A stretch of 64,000 nt of DNA from Akebia trifoliata (Eukaryota; Streptophyta; Magnoliopsida; Ranunculales; Lardizabalaceae): assembly GCA_017979445.1 (NCBI GenBank), contig JADQWC010000420.1, forward strand, positions 1 through 64,000. The letters are read 5' to 3'. Position 1 is the stretch's first letter, and each line of letters opens with the position of its first letter. A program made the position numbers and the translations under genes. Of this stretch, positions 11,409 through 22,173 are shown piece after piece. Under the pieces are notes generated by a model. It made no database searches, was not told the origin of the DNA, and worked only from the letters and a program-made list of their open reading frames with translations.

Positions 11409-12600
11409 TTAAATGTAGTACCATTTGATTTGGTCAAGGTTTTGGTTCTGGTAATTCGATCCCATTGTGATCTTGAAGCTTGACAGCTTTTCTTGGTAGT
11501 ATTTCCTTGATGATGAATGGACCTCCCCAATTTGGTTTGAACTTCCCTCTGGGATAAAAAATAGGTGCCCGATTCTCTTTGAGTACTAAATCCCCAACTT
11601 GTAAGTGACGGACCTTGATCTTTTTGTCAAACGCACGGGCGACTTTTCTTTGATAAGCTTGCACGTGATACAAAGCTCTTCGTCTTTTTTTTCAATCAAA
11701 TTCAATTCTTCATACCATTGGCGAACCCAATCCACTTCTGACAACTGACTTTCTAATAAGACCCTGAGAGATGGAATTTCCATTTCAACTAGCAAGACTG
11801 CTTCTATGCCATACACTAAGGAGTAGGGAGTAGCTCCAATGGAGGATTGAATTGAAGTTCGATATGCCCATAATGCAAATGACAATTTTTCTGACCAATC
11901 TCGATGTGATTGACACATTTTTCTGATGATAGTCTTGAGATTCTTATTAGCTGCTTTGACTGCTCCATTAGTCTGAGGACAGTAAGGAGATGATTTGTGG
12001 TGTGATATTTTGAACTTTGAACACAATTTGATAACCTCAGCTTTGAAGTGTGACCCGTTATCAGAGATCAACTCCGAAGGTACCCTGTATCGACTGATGA
12101 TGTTTGTTTGAATAAACTTTGCAACTCGAGACGCAGTGAGGACAGCATAAGAGGTAGCTTCGACCCACTTGGTAAAATAATCGATAGCAAATAGAATGTA
12201 TTCATGCCTGTTTGATGCCTTAGGTGATATTTTACCAATAATGTCAATTCCCCAAATTGAGAATGGCCATGGTGAAGTCAGACTAACTAGAAGTCAGACT
12301 AACTAATTGAGATGGTGGCACATGTATAAGGTTTGCATGTATTTGGCATTTATGACAGGTCTTGACCATGTGGTGACAATCTGTTTCCATCGTGGGCCAG
12401 TAGTATCCTTGTCTCATAATTTTCTTAGCTAACATTTTCCCACTCATGTGAGGGCCACATTCTCCTGAATGTAGTTCAACCATTATCTGTTCAGCTTGAT
12501 CTTCATCAACACACGACAAATGAATCCCATCATAAGACCTTTTGTATAAATTTCTTGCGCACATGATGAATTGAGTTACTAATCTTAGCATGGTTTATCG
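11409..12600 (-). pseudogene. Element B integrase (zinc-binding domain, catalytic core, C-terminal module), disrupted
   Basis: Integrase joins retroelement cDNA to the host chromosome. The N-terminal HHCC zinc-binding part is readable at about 12591-12300 (CHKCQIH near its end). The core follows, with WGIDIIGK near 12240, ISDNGSHFK at about 12070 and NGAVKAANKN near 11950. A C-terminal module with PNWGGPFII lies near 11550. A 16-bp tandem duplication at 12273-12304 shifts the frame between zinc-binding domain and core. The residue that should be the catalytic glutamate of the DDE triad reads lysine (11955-11957); F keeps glutamate. The polyprotein stop is TAA at 11409-11411, reached after one more frameshift. 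Confidence 0.9.
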
Positions 12601-12630
12601 TTCCTTCCTCGATGCTCCTTCCGGGAATTC

Positions 12631-13149
12631 TTATTTTTCCAACACTCTCTTTATATCTGTGTACCAGGATTTTCCATCGGGTAGTCGAGTAGCAATGTTG
12701 ATCTGATGGCAGTATGCGGGTTTGTCTTTAACTTCAACAGTGATCGGCCTCAATTCCATGCTAGGGGGCAAATGGATCATTGAAGATAAAGTTGCTAACG
12801 AGTCAGCAAATATGTTATCCTCCCTTGACAAGTGTTGGAATAGGATAGCTTTAAAGTTACTGACTAAGTTTAACAAATACTCATGATAAGGTTTCAATTT
12901 TTCATCCCTAGTCTTCCATTCTTCCAATGACTGATGTATGATCAAGGCTGAATCCCCAAAAACTTCAATTTTTGTAATGCCCAGGTTCAAAGTAGCTTTG
13001 AGCCCCACGATGCACGCCTCGTATTCAGCCATGTTATTAGTGTTCGAAAAGTCTAGTTTAATAGCGATAGGAATGTGGCATCTTTCCGGAGAAAACATGA
13101 CTGCCCCTATTCCATACCTATTTTGATTGGCAGCTCCATCAAAGTACAA
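12631..13149 (-). CDS. Element B archaeal-type RNase H domain
   Basis: This is the second RNase H, placed between the ordinary RNase H and integrase, a hallmark of Tat/Ogre elements. It opens with MYFDGAANQN, then shows NMAEYEACIVG, VFGDSALI and NIFADSLATL, supplying the acidic residues expected at the active site (D, E, D, D). Its job would be to degrade the RNA strand of the RNA:DNA hybrid during reverse transcription. The frame is open for 172 codons, but a stop separates it from the preceding RNase H segment. It is about half identical by eye to the matching domain of F. Confidence 0.9.
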   Translation of the reverse strand: MYFDGAANQNRYGIGAVMFSPERCHIPIAIKLDFSNTNNMAEYEACIVGLKATLNLGITKIEVFGDSALIIHQSLEEWKTRDEKLKPYHEYLLNLVSNFKAILFQHLSREDNIFADSLATLSSMIHLPPSMELRPITVEVKDKPAYCHQINIATRLPDGKSWYTDIKRVLEK

Positions 13150-14148
13150 CTGCCATGTTTGGTTCTACGGTTCTTCTTTAATATGCAAGATGTTCTCATC
13201 TGGGAATTGATCAACAGGCCTTATTCCTTCTACTACAGGGTGATCTGCCAAGTATTCTGCTACAGCTCTCCCCTTGATAGATTTCTGTGTAACATGCGTG
13301 ATGTCAAACTCTGATAGCAACAATAACCATCGCGCGGTTCTCCCTGTCAATGCCGGCTTCTCGAAAAGATACTTGAGAGGATCCATCCGAGATAACAGGA
13401 TAATTGAATGAGACAGTATATAGTGCCGGAGTCTCTGAGTAGCCCATACCAGTGCTAAGCAAGTTTTTTCGAGAGTCTAATACTTTCATTCATACTCTAA
13501 CATCTTTTTACTGATGTAGTATATAGCCCTCTCTTTGCGAGTATCTTTGTCGTACTGTGCAAGCATGCATCCTATAGCTTCTTCTGTGAATGACAGATAA
13601 AGAAGAAGTGGTTCACCTGGTGTAGGTGGAACCAAAATAGGTGTGTTCAAGAGATACTCCTTGACTTGGTCGAAAGCCTTTTGACATTTCTCATTCCAAA
13701 CTGTTGGTTCATTCTTCTTGAGAAGCTTGAAAATAGGTTCGCAGACGTTGGTGAGTTGAGCGATGAATCTGCTAACATACTAGATTCTGCCCAGAAAACC
13801 TCGAATCTATTTTTCAGTCTTAGGCGGCAGCATCTCTTGGATAGCTTTAATCTTCACAGGGTCTACTTCGATCCCTCTCTGATTGACCACAAATCCCAAT
13901 AGTTTTTTAAAAGTTATTCCAAATACGCATTTCTGCGGGTTGAGGCGAAGTTGGTACTTTTGAATCCTTGTGAGAAACTTTTCTAACGCAATAACGTGCC
14001 CCAGTCATTCCTTAGATTTGACTATCATATCATCTACATAGACTTCGACTTCCTTGTGTATCATGTCATGTAGTAAAGTCGTGGCTGCTCTTTGATAGGT
14101 GGCTCTAGCGTTCTTCAAACTAAAAGGCATGACCTTATAGCAAAAGGT
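13150..14148 (-). pseudogene. Element B reverse transcriptase palm/thumb and degenerate RNase H, with several stops
   Basis: Continuation of RT after an in-frame stop. The catalytic YVDDM is encoded at 14026-14040 with all residues intact. Downstream come the thumb and connection (LLGFVVNQRGIEVDP, RFIAQLT), then the ordinary RNase H region (YYISKK, then DPLKYLFEKPALTGR and FDITHVTQKSIKGRA). The first catalytic aspartate normally found in gypsy RNase H is not visible (LLLYLSF instead of an aspartate-containing start), as reported for Tat elements that rely on the second RNase H. Stops occur near 14015 and near 13490 (two), so no full product can be made. Confidence 0.88.
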
Positions 14149-15381
14149 TCACCACTGTGTGATGAACGACATTTTTTGCATATCTCGAGGATCCATTTTT
14201 ATCTGATTGTACCTTGAAAATCCATCCATGAAGGATAACAAAACGTGCCCTGGTATACTATTTACTAGGACATCTATGTGTGGTAAAGGAAAACTGTCTT
14301 CTGGGCTTGCTTTGTTTAGGTCTCTAAAGTCCACACACATCTTGACTTTTTCATCCTTTTTCGACATCGGGACGACGTTAGCAATCCACTCAGGGTATTC
14401 TACTACTTCCAAAAATCCAGCGTTAATCTGCTTCGTAACTTTTTCTTTAATTTTCAAAGTCCATTCTGGCTTCATATGTCGAAGTTTCTGTCTGATTGGT
14501 CGAGCATCAGGATATAACGGAATCCAATGTTGAACAATATCTGTGCTTACCCCCGGCATATCCTCGTAAGACCACGTGAATACGTCTTTGAACTTTCTGA
14601 GCAAGTCTATTATCCCTTTGCGTTCATCAGGAGATAAAGTGACCCCTATCCGAATTTCTTGAGGACTTTCTTTTGTTCCGAGGTTGATAACCTCTACTTC
14701 CTCTATTAGAGGTTGAGCTCGACGTTCCTCTTCTTGTTCAAGTAATTTGATTATTTCAAGGGGAGGTTCTTCGTCAGAAGATTCTCCCTCCGAAGCCAGA
14801 TTATTAGTCAAATTATTATTGCGCTCGGGATAATAAAAAATTTCTTTCATTTCATTAAAAAGAGATTGGGTAACAGGACTCATTGCAGACTTGACAGACT
14901 CACTTGACTCAGCAGGAAGAACAGACTCAGTAGAAACAACTAACTTATTTGACTTAACAGAAATAAAGGACTCAACCGGCATGTCAGACTGAACAGGACT
15001 AACGGGACTGACAGACCCAGCCTTGACGTGCAACACAGGACTAATTACATGATAGTTAGAGAGACACCCAACAACGGGTTTGATTACAGACTGAGGATTT
15101 GGGATCCCCTTTTCAACTGACAACACTAGGACACTGTGATCTTCAATGAATAGCTGATCAATGTTGAGGGAGTCCAGATCGAGCTGCCAGTCTTCAACTT
15201 TCTTTTCTTTAACTTCTGTGCTTGCTTCCTTTTCAGGCCATTCCATGCCAAAGAAGATTTCAAACCCTGGCAGACGAGTGCCTGTGATGTGATCAATGAA
15301 TGGCTCTAGGAATCCACAGTAACGGAAGTCTTCTCCTTTTTTCACAAAGTAGCCATTGAGGGTCTTTCGATAGGGCTTCAT
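14149..15381 (-). CDS. Element B acidic linker and N-terminal part of reverse transcriptase
   Basis: A 410-codon open segment of the polyprotein. The first two thirds are a low-complexity, serine- and glutamate-rich linker between protease and RT. From about residue 290 RT motifs appear: HWIPLYPDARPIRQKLR, FLEVVEYPEWIANVVP, CVDFRDLNKASP, DSFPLPHID and FMDGFSRYNQIKM. The segment stops at a TGA (14149-14151) where a glycine codon is expected between TQW and TFCYKVMPF. The one-base change (GGA to TGA) cuts RT before its catalytic YVDD motif. Confidence 0.92.
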   Translation of the reverse strand: MKPYRKTLNGYFVKKGEDFRYCGFLEPFIDHITGTRLPGFEIFFGMEWPEKEASTEVKEKKVEDWQLDLDSLNIDQLFIEDHSVLVLSVEKGIPNPQSVIKPVVGCLSNYHVISPVLHVKAGSVSPVSPVQSDMPVESFISVKSNKLVVSTESVLPAESSESVKSAMSPVTQSLFNEMKEIFYYPERNNNLTNNLASEGESSDEEPPLEIIKLLEQEEERRAQPLIEEVEVINLGTKESPQEIRIGVTLSPDERKGIIDLLRKFKDVFTWSYEDMPGVSTDIVQHWIPLYPDARPIRQKLRHMKPEWTLKIKEKVTKQINAGFLEVVEYPEWIANVVPMSKKDEKVKMCVDFRDLNKASPEDSFPLPHIDVLVNSIPGHVLLSFMDGFSRYNQIKMDPRDMQKMSFITQW

Positions 15382-15441
15382 TTTAATGAGATCCGTGGTG
15401 CACCTTTGCCTTTTTGCAATTGCCTTGTCCCTCTTTGTCTT

Positions 15442-16368
15442 CTAGTATTGGGCCCAATCTTCTTTACTAGGCTTACATCCTAGCCTGAATGTGCCAATGA
15501 CTTCTTTAATCACTGGTGCTTCTTTGATACCTTGTTGCTTGCGACCTAGACCCATACCCGGAAAAAATCTCATTTTTCTGAACATATTGGCCATATAACA
15601 ATTAGAGGTGTTCTCAATAGGAAAATATTCTTTCACCGAGTAATCCCATTGAACTGAGCAGATCTTCTTGAATTCGAACCCACTAAGTTCTATCCCCTGT
15701 TGTTCTGGCTGAATCTCAAGTAGTGACTCATTCTTGGCCTTAGTACTATTTACGATCCCTACAATTTCAGCGTCTCCATGAAGAGTAATCACTAGCCCAT
15801 CCTTGATAAACGTGACCTTCTGGTGTAGCGTAGAAGGGATGGCTTTGATCTGGTGTAACTCTGGTCTCCCTAACAGTAAATTGAAAGAAGACTGGATATC
15901 AATGACCTGAAATTTCATAGGAAATTCTACTATGCCTGTGGATAATCGAAGGTGCAAAATTTCCAGTACATCCCTCTTAGTGTTATCATAGGCCCTAACG
16001 CCTTGATTAGTGGGTTTGAGGTTTTCAGCCTTAAATTCGAGACAAGTAGCCGTTTTCAAAGGGCAGACATTCAGTGCACTCCCATTATCGATCAAAATCA
16101 GAGGTACCCTCATCCCGTTACAGTCAACTGTAATGTGCAACGGCTTAGTGTGGCTTGCCCCTTCTTTTGGAAGATCTGAGTCCCAGAAGGATAGGATATT
16201 CTCCATGTAAGTTGCCCCTACTATACTGGTCAGCTGATCTGGAGAAGTATCAAGGGAGACTTGGGCTGTATTTAGTGTTTTGAGAACAGCCTCCCTATGA
16301 GCAGTAGAAGCCATGAGTAAACCACATACTGAGATATTGGCCCCTAATTTCTTCAACTGCTTGATCAC
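15442..16368 (-). CDS. Element B aspartic protease with G-patch-like tail
   Basis: The retropepsin-type protease cleaves the polyprotein into working parts. The active-site motif reads LIDNGSALNVCP at about residues 90-105, with DNG in place of the commoner DTG; elements A and F share this form. FNLLLGRPELHQIKAIPS is the conserved second half of the fold. Near the C-terminus a glycine-rich stretch (FFPGMGLGRKQQG) followed by RLGCKPSKED resembles a G-patch, an RNA-binding motif known after the protease in some retroelements. The frame is separated from the upstream gag segment by a stop. Confidence 0.88.
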   Translation of the reverse strand: MIKQLKKLGANISVCGLLMASTAHREAVLKTLNTAQVSLDTSPDQLTSIVGATYMENILSFWDSDLPKEGASHTKPLHITVDCNGMRVPLILIDNGSALNVCPLKTATCLEFKAENLKPTNQGVRAYDNTKRDVLEILHLRLSTGIVEFPMKFQVIDIQSSFNLLLGRPELHQIKAIPSTLHQKVTFIKDGLVITLHGDAEIVGIVNSTKAKNESLLEIQPEQQGIELSGFEFKKICSVQWDYSVKEYFPIENTSNCYMANMFRKMRFFPGMGLGRKQQGIKEAPVIKEVIGTFRLGCKPSKEDWAQY

Positions 16369-16407
16369 AGAGTTATCTTCTTCGATGCTTTCCTTGATGG
16401 GATCTTC

Positions 16408-17067
16408 TCATTCTTTTCTTGCCAGGACTGCAGGATTATCAACACAGAGTTCTTGTGGCTTAAAAACTCTTCCCCCTCGAGTCATATGTCTAACTTCATC
16501 ACAGGAGAGGGAGAAAGGCTCATCCTCTTCAGTCAATAAGTATGGATCTTCATCTGTCAAAGGTACAGGGTTTTTCAGGTTCATTTGAGTCAACAGGTAA
16601 CTAGTGAATGCGGGACTACTGTAGCGAGGTAGGGACAAACAATATGTATCATCCGAGGTTAGATCAAATGGTTTATGGTTCGTAGTGAAAACCTCATCAG
16701 TGAAAGCTATCCCGACAAGGGGGTAACTAGGCGGTTTGACTTGGATTGGATGGATAAGAGAGACGGGGTCGAATGGCAATGGGGTGTGAGAAACCATGTT
16801 CAGGGTTGGTGGAGGTTGATAGGTAAGTAGTGGATTAGTGGTGATATTTAGTGGGCTAGGGATTGTGACCTTTTTGTTGTCAATAAGGTTTTGAATGGCA
16901 TGACGCAAGGTGATACATCGATCCGTGTGATGGCCAGGGTTTTGATGGAACTCGCAGAACAAGTTAGAATTGTGTCCAGCTAGCAAGGGATTAGGTAAAG
17001 GTCGAGGTTGGATAGGGGTAAGAAACCCTTTTTTCATCAATTTGTGAAGCGCTACAGTGAGACTCAT
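16408..17067 (-). CDS. Element B gag C-terminal part with zinc-knuckle-like motif
   Basis: Proline-rich segment continuing gag. Near residue 35 it has FCEFHQNPGHHTDRCITL, a Cys-His-His-Cys arrangement that resembles the nucleocapsid zinc knuckle and recurs in F (FCEFHMGAPGHSTDQC) and A. It is likely to bind the element's RNA. The remaining part is rich in proline, leucine and threonine and varies between elements. Confidence 0.8.
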   Translation of the reverse strand: MSLTVALHKLMKKGFLTPIQPRPLPNPLLAGHNSNLFCEFHQNPGHHTDRCITLRHAIQNLIDNKKVTIPSPLNITTNPLLTYQPPPTLNMVSHTPLPFDPVSLIHPIQVKPPSYPLVGIAFTDEVFTTNHKPFDLTSDDTYCLSLPRYSSPAFTSYLLTQMNLKNPVPLTDEDPYLLTEEDEPFSLSCDEVRHMTRGGRVFKPQELCVDNPAVLARKE

Positions 17068-17265
17068 CCCTAGATTGGTAAACTGATGCGGAGTTCGAGG
17101 TTGACTTGGGTAAACCTGGTTATTAGTCCGGGCTGGGGGTTGAGCTGGGGTAGCTGACGTGTTGGCTATGTAGACGTGGTTGGTACTAGGTTTGGAAACA
17201 TAGGGTTTCTTAAACTTGTTATCTGAGGGGTTAGAAAGAATCTCAGAGGCAAATGCATCCTCGAG

Positions 17266-18062
17266 TTAGCTTCCGGCTTGTAGTAAGGACTCAAAAGTAG
17301 GGAGATATTGGGCTACTAGGTGCTGAGCATATCCTTGTGAGAGGTTCTTTCGGATAATCGCTACTTGTTCCTTCTCCGAAGGTCTATCCCACATTTGAGT
17401 AGCCTTGGCCCTCCAACGACCAATGAAATCAGTGAATGTCTCCCCATTTTTCTGTTTAGTTACTTCTAAATCCCTTCTTGAAGTCTCAATCTCGGTACTG
17501 TACTTATACTGATGCCAAAAGGCCTTTGACATGTTTTCCCATGTACCCACAGTAACTGGATCTGGAGACATCAGCCAACGTAGTGCTGATCCTGATAAAG
17601 TTCTTTGAAATAGTAACGTCATCTATTCGTCGTTGAGCCCTATAGTGCGCATATTGGTGACATACACCTTAAGATGTGTTTTTGTACACCCTGTCCCACT
17701 GAACTTGTCCATTTCAGGCTTCACAAACTTCTCTGGCAAATAGATTCTAGGGATGCGGTCAGAGCTTCAATGTCTGCTGTAATTTCATCAATACCCTTTA
17801 TACTTTTCATAGCTGACTCCAACTGAGACATTCTGTTAGATAACGCCAGATTTTCATCAATATATTCTTCGTCTCCGTCGAGTTCGAAGACTTCACGTGG
17901 ACGTTTCTCTTCTACCTTTTTTCCCTTTGGGTCATCTATAGGATTACCCGTTGATTCCGAGGTCTGTTCTAACACTTCCACTTTGCCTTTTACACTGTTG
18001 ATATCATTGGCAAATGCTGTTAAGATCTTACGGATCTCTGTGAGCTCAGATTCTGATGCCAT
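17266..18062 (-). pseudogene. Element B gag capsid region, broken
   Basis: Gag forms the particle in which reverse transcription takes place. The likely start is the methionine at 18062 (MASESELTEIRKI), though an upstream in-frame start at 18176 exists. The first part is charged with coiled-coil character (MSQLESAMKSIKGID). The capsid core follows at 17622-17266 (LLFQRTLSGSALRWL, FWHQYKYSTEI, TFTDFIGRWRAKA). A frameshift near 17730 and a stop near 17625 separate the two halves. Confidence 0.85.
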
Positions 18063-18381
18063 TTCTACTTGTTGACTTGGTACTGTGGTTCGTTCTAACC
18101 GACTTGACTTACGACTCCAACTAGGAGGTGGACGCTTGAGTTTAGGCACAATGATAATCCTATATGACCCCATCAAAGGTAGATTTAGTCAATTTCAGTA
18201 TTACCCCCTTGATAACATTTTAAGGAATCATTTTATTGAGGTTTTTGCACCAATCCATTAATTAATCCATTCACACAACGAACATTCAAAGAAGAAATAA
18301 ATATTTACTTGAAAGAAAAAAATAGCTTTATTGAAAATGATTGACAAAGAAGTGTTCTCATTAAAACATCTTTCAACAAAT

Positions 18382-19554
18382 TTAACTTGACCTATATTTA
18401 CATGGACGCTTGGCTTTGTCTTGGTGGTCATCAGGATTGCTGTCAGGCTTGACCCTTTTGGCTCTTACAACTAACTCTTTGAATTCTGCTGGTCTGTCTG
18501 GATACCCTAGGGTGCGCTTGTTCCAAGCCTTCTCAATGAGGTGCACTAACTTTTCAGTCAAAGGCTCAAGGGGAAAGAAAGCTTTGTGTTGAGGTAAAGA
18601 TAACTCTATGGGTACGTCGTATTGTTCTGGGATCAAATTAGGATGGTAAAAAGATGTTTCTTTTAAACCGATCAGACAGACATAGTAGGATCCTTTGGTT
18701 CCTAGAACAGGGGGATCAGTCATCCACCAAGGGCACCTAAAACCAATATGACAGGCAAGGCGAGAGTCTAACCGTTTGCTCTAAGCTTTGACTGAGTTGT
18801 GACGCACTAAGAAATTTCTCTTGGAAAAGTATTCTGGCCCATATTCGAGGTTTGAGGGAACATCTACGATTTTGAGACGATCACAAAACCACATATAGAG
18901 TAAGTAGGGGCTTCTTTTGAAGCTTTCCCGCTCACCATTTTTTATGGCATCTAAACCTGGGAAAGTTTCAACTAGGATGAGAGGTACCGGGTTGGCTTTC
19001 CTTGAGAGTTGAGAGGCTATATCTATGAAGGACTCAGGGATAGTTTGGCCATCACTATTAGAGATCAGTATGTATTGGGCTAGGATTCCTAAGCAAAATC
19101 AATAGTCTCTAGTGGCTCGCCAGGCTTTAGGTTTTACATTGATAGGATGACTGCGGGAGCGATACAGGCCCAATAAAAATACTAAGTCCAATTTCCCGTT
19201 ATGAACTAAGGCCTTGGCTTCTTCCTTAGAAATGTTCAGTCCTGTGGCGAGGTCACCAGAATATCCGATCTTCAATGAGTGCTTGACTAGAGGTCCTGAA
19301 GTGGATATCCTCATGATGCCACAATAATCTTCGTGAGTAGGGCACAAGTGCATATACCCCATATGGAATATATGAAGATAGGGGTTCCATCGCTTAGCCA
19401 TAGCACGTAAGAGGTTCCAGTCTATCTCAAACTCATGGAAGTAAAGAGCACTCCTCAACATGAATCTTCCAAAATTGATCTTCTCTACAGGGTGCATCCC
19501 TATGACGGTTGTTTTGACTAACTGGTCGATCGGGTTATTGCCAGCGGCTAACAT
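18382..19554 (-). pseudogene. Element B ORF1 (extra upstream ORF of Ogre-like elements; DUF7745-like)
   Basis: Lies between leader and gag, where Ogre elements carry an extra ORF of unknown function. Readable pieces include FHEFEIDWNLLRAMAKRW, MHLCPTHEDYCGIM, GTKGSYYVCLIG and LTEKLVHLIEKAWNKR. The style (a CPT-type motif, aromatic-rich helices) recalls the plant DUF7745 family; this is from memory and not verified. A stop near 19098 and further breaks near 18790 interrupt it. The same ORF occurs in F at 62466-63518 with high identity, although their gag-pol genes are much less alike. Loss of reading frame in both copies argues against current function. Confidence 0.75.
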
Positions 19555-19559
19555 CCTGA

Positions 19560-20150
19560 TTGGACATAAAAGGGTATTTTATTACTCTTCCAAGGTCCAT
19601 GTAAAAGATCAATTTTTTATTTTCTTTTGAAAAATCTTGTTCTTATGGAAAATATTTTTTCTTAGAAATTTTTTTTTCTAGAGAATAACACTTCTTTTGG
19701 AAAACACTTTTTCTGGAAAATACTTTCCCTTCGTAAACCATTTTTCTTCTTTGAAAATTTGATTTCTATGTCAATTTAAATGGCCCGGCCCACCATGATT
19801 GTTGGATCGGGATGGATTGGGTCATTATTGTAAAAGAATGGATTCTTTATTGGGTCGGTGCACCCATTTTAATTTTCAAAAATCACATTTTTGATCATTG
19901 AGGACAATCATACACTTTGATCTCATCATTCACATCATTTTCATACATTCATCAATCAAAAGGTTCCATTCAATAAACAACCCGGGAACACCCACAATAA
20001 GTTTGGGTCATGACCTATAGGGAAGGTTTCTAGACTCTAAGCTTACTACATGCAATGCATTTTTATCTGGGCACCCTTACCCAAGCACACCTATATACCT
20101 CTCAATACGTGGTGACTTGGTTTGATATACCATATAGGTGATAATCTAAA
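19560..20150 (-). other. Leader of element B upstream of ORF1, shared with F
   Basis: Non-coding. From about 19780 to 20020 it matches 63766-64000 in element F closely, including ggatcgggatggattgggtc and the ttattgggtcggtg phrase. Conservation of untranslated sequence between two elements suggests either recent common origin of this module or a function in packaging or translation. Confidence 0.65.
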
Positions 20151-20300
20151 ATCTCAACTCACTTCTCTGAAGCCAAAAATAGCCAGTTTGATCTCCAGTT
20201 GAGAGGTGGCGCACAATACTGAGCAATGGCCCACTTAAATACCTCTCGTCTAGAATAGACGTAGTCTATCCCCCTCGTACAGTAGGGTACAGCCGATCTA
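20150..20300 (-). other. Leader block conserved between elements B and A
   Basis: On the minus strand this contains tacgagggggatagactac followed by gtctatt, then ggtatttaag and gccattg. In element A, on the plus strand at 25478-25625, the same words occur in the same order (tacgagggggatagactat, gtttatt, ggtaatttaag, gccattg). It is untranslated in both. Confidence 0.65.
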
Positions 20301-20383
20301 TCCCCCTCGCTTAGACATCGATTTTAACCAAGAAGTGCAATTGATATACTTAGATTATCTTTTACATACCTACGAGTACGAGT

Positions 20384-20690
20384 CAAGAGTTGTAGTTTTC
20401 ATAAATGGTTTGGCATCCCACGAGGGGACCGACCACGTATTAGTACTACGTTGGCAATCGGAACATGTGACTGTGTGGCTCACAATAGATAAAAGGCTCA
20501 GGTCGCTCCAGCCTGGGTGCATCAATATACCTTTCAGAGTCACCTGATCAGACGGTACTGATGTCCCAGTTTGATATACCCTAAAGTATGTGACTGGAGT
20601 TGTGGTTTTCATAAATGACATCACATCTTTGAAGAGACCGGGCCACGCACTAGTGCCATGTTGGCTATATGAGACGTGTAAGTGTGCAAA
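20384..20690 (-). repeat. Two diverged copies of a block of about 100 bp in B's leader
   Basis: The word ttgtagttttcataaatg at about 20389, followed by gaccacgtattagtac and gttggc, recurs from about 20597 with changes (ttgtggttttcataaatg, ccacgcactagtgcc, gttggc). Spacing is about 207 bp. An open frame across it on the minus strand is a repeat artefact. Confidence 0.6.
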
Positions 20691-20749
20691 ACAGTAAACG
20701 TGCATGTGGTGTGTGCAAAACAGGGTGGGGTGTGTCTGGGGCCTTTTTT

Positions 20750-22173
20750 AAATAGATTAAGTCATGGGTCCAATTAAATCATACAAGAGAGGATATTAAA
20801 TTATACAAGTACAGGCATACATCGATCAGAAACATATTCATATGGTCCTATTTGAGATTTAAACATGCACATCACCTTCATACATCAATCATGGCAAATT
20901 AATCAATGAATATGGCATATGATAATCAACTAGATCTGATCATTGCAATAGGCACAATTTTTGTAATTTTTATAGTCCAATTAAGGGTCATTTTGGGGTG
21001 ACCATAACGAAATTGATATTTCTGAGGATATTAGATTAAGAATGAAGTAACAATCATTGGGATGAGAAGTTATGATGGTCTTTAAACAAATTGAAAGAGA
21101 GAAAATTAAAAGAATAAAAAGAAACATTTTAGTAAACAAATCGACTTTTATCAAGCAATAAAAATCATTTTTATTTATTTATTTTTTGTTTTTTATAAAA
21201 AAACTTAAAAGAACACATTTTTTTTTTAAAAACTATAAAACTATATAAAAAACATTAAAACAAAACCACCAATATTTGCCATGCCAAACCGTTGGTCATC
21301 AAATAAATCTCGATGGTGTATTGGTGTGACAACAAACCATCTCTTACTAGCCATATAAAAGCTGTTAGTAGTCCTTCCCTTCACCTATTATTATTATTAT
21401 TTTTTTAAAAGATGTTTTTTTCTTCAATTTCGGAACCAGTGAACCTAAAACAACTCGAGGGGCAAAAATCATTATTCTACTCTGTGAAGACTGGATGAAC
21501 CCAAACTAAATCGTTGAAAAGTCATCGAATTATCTCTTTCAATCTGCTTCTCAGTTTCCAATTCAGAATCTGGAATCGTTCTATCCCTTTTTCTAACTTT
21601 GTTTACTGAGAGGAGGTTACAAGATCGGAATTAAAACAGAGCAGTAGAGATTTTAATTTTTCTACCTTACAGGATTGGCGAATGTGGCAATTGTAAAAAT
21701 TTTCAAAGTCTGCCCTTCCATTCTCTCTCTATCTCTTTGATCTATAGGGCCATCAAATTCCATAATTTTATAGAGGGAACTTGCAGATAAATTGAACCAG
21801 CAGGAGGAGCTAGTTTAAAGTAGTGGCAAGTTCTTTTTATGTTTTGAACTTGCAAGATCTGGCCATTCCTTAAGACTCCTTACCGATCGAATCGGCAAAA
21901 CTCTGCATTTCTAAAACAGCCAAAAAAGACATCGACTTCACGAGGAAACCTTTAAGATTGGTTAGGTTTGATGATTCCAAATCTCGCATTTCTAAATTAG
22001 ATGAGATCAGAAGAAATTTCTCCAAACATTAATGCCTTAAAACCGATTAGAGTGGAAGGTTCAACTGGATTGAGAGAACAAGCCAAATGACTCAAGCGAG
22101 TCAAATCGGCATCTGTGGATGAGCGGTGACGAGCTCGCATTTAGAACCAGAGTGACAGTGACTTGAAACAAAG
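20750..22173. other. Non-coding leader of B, possibly including 5' flank of a captured gene
   Basis: AT-rich up to about 21420 with poly-A/T runs and no motif. From about 21420 to 22173 the base composition is more even and it leads directly into the ubiquitin-like coding fragment on the plus strand, so it may be that gene's 5' untranslated or promoter region. That is inference from position only. Confidence 0.35.
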
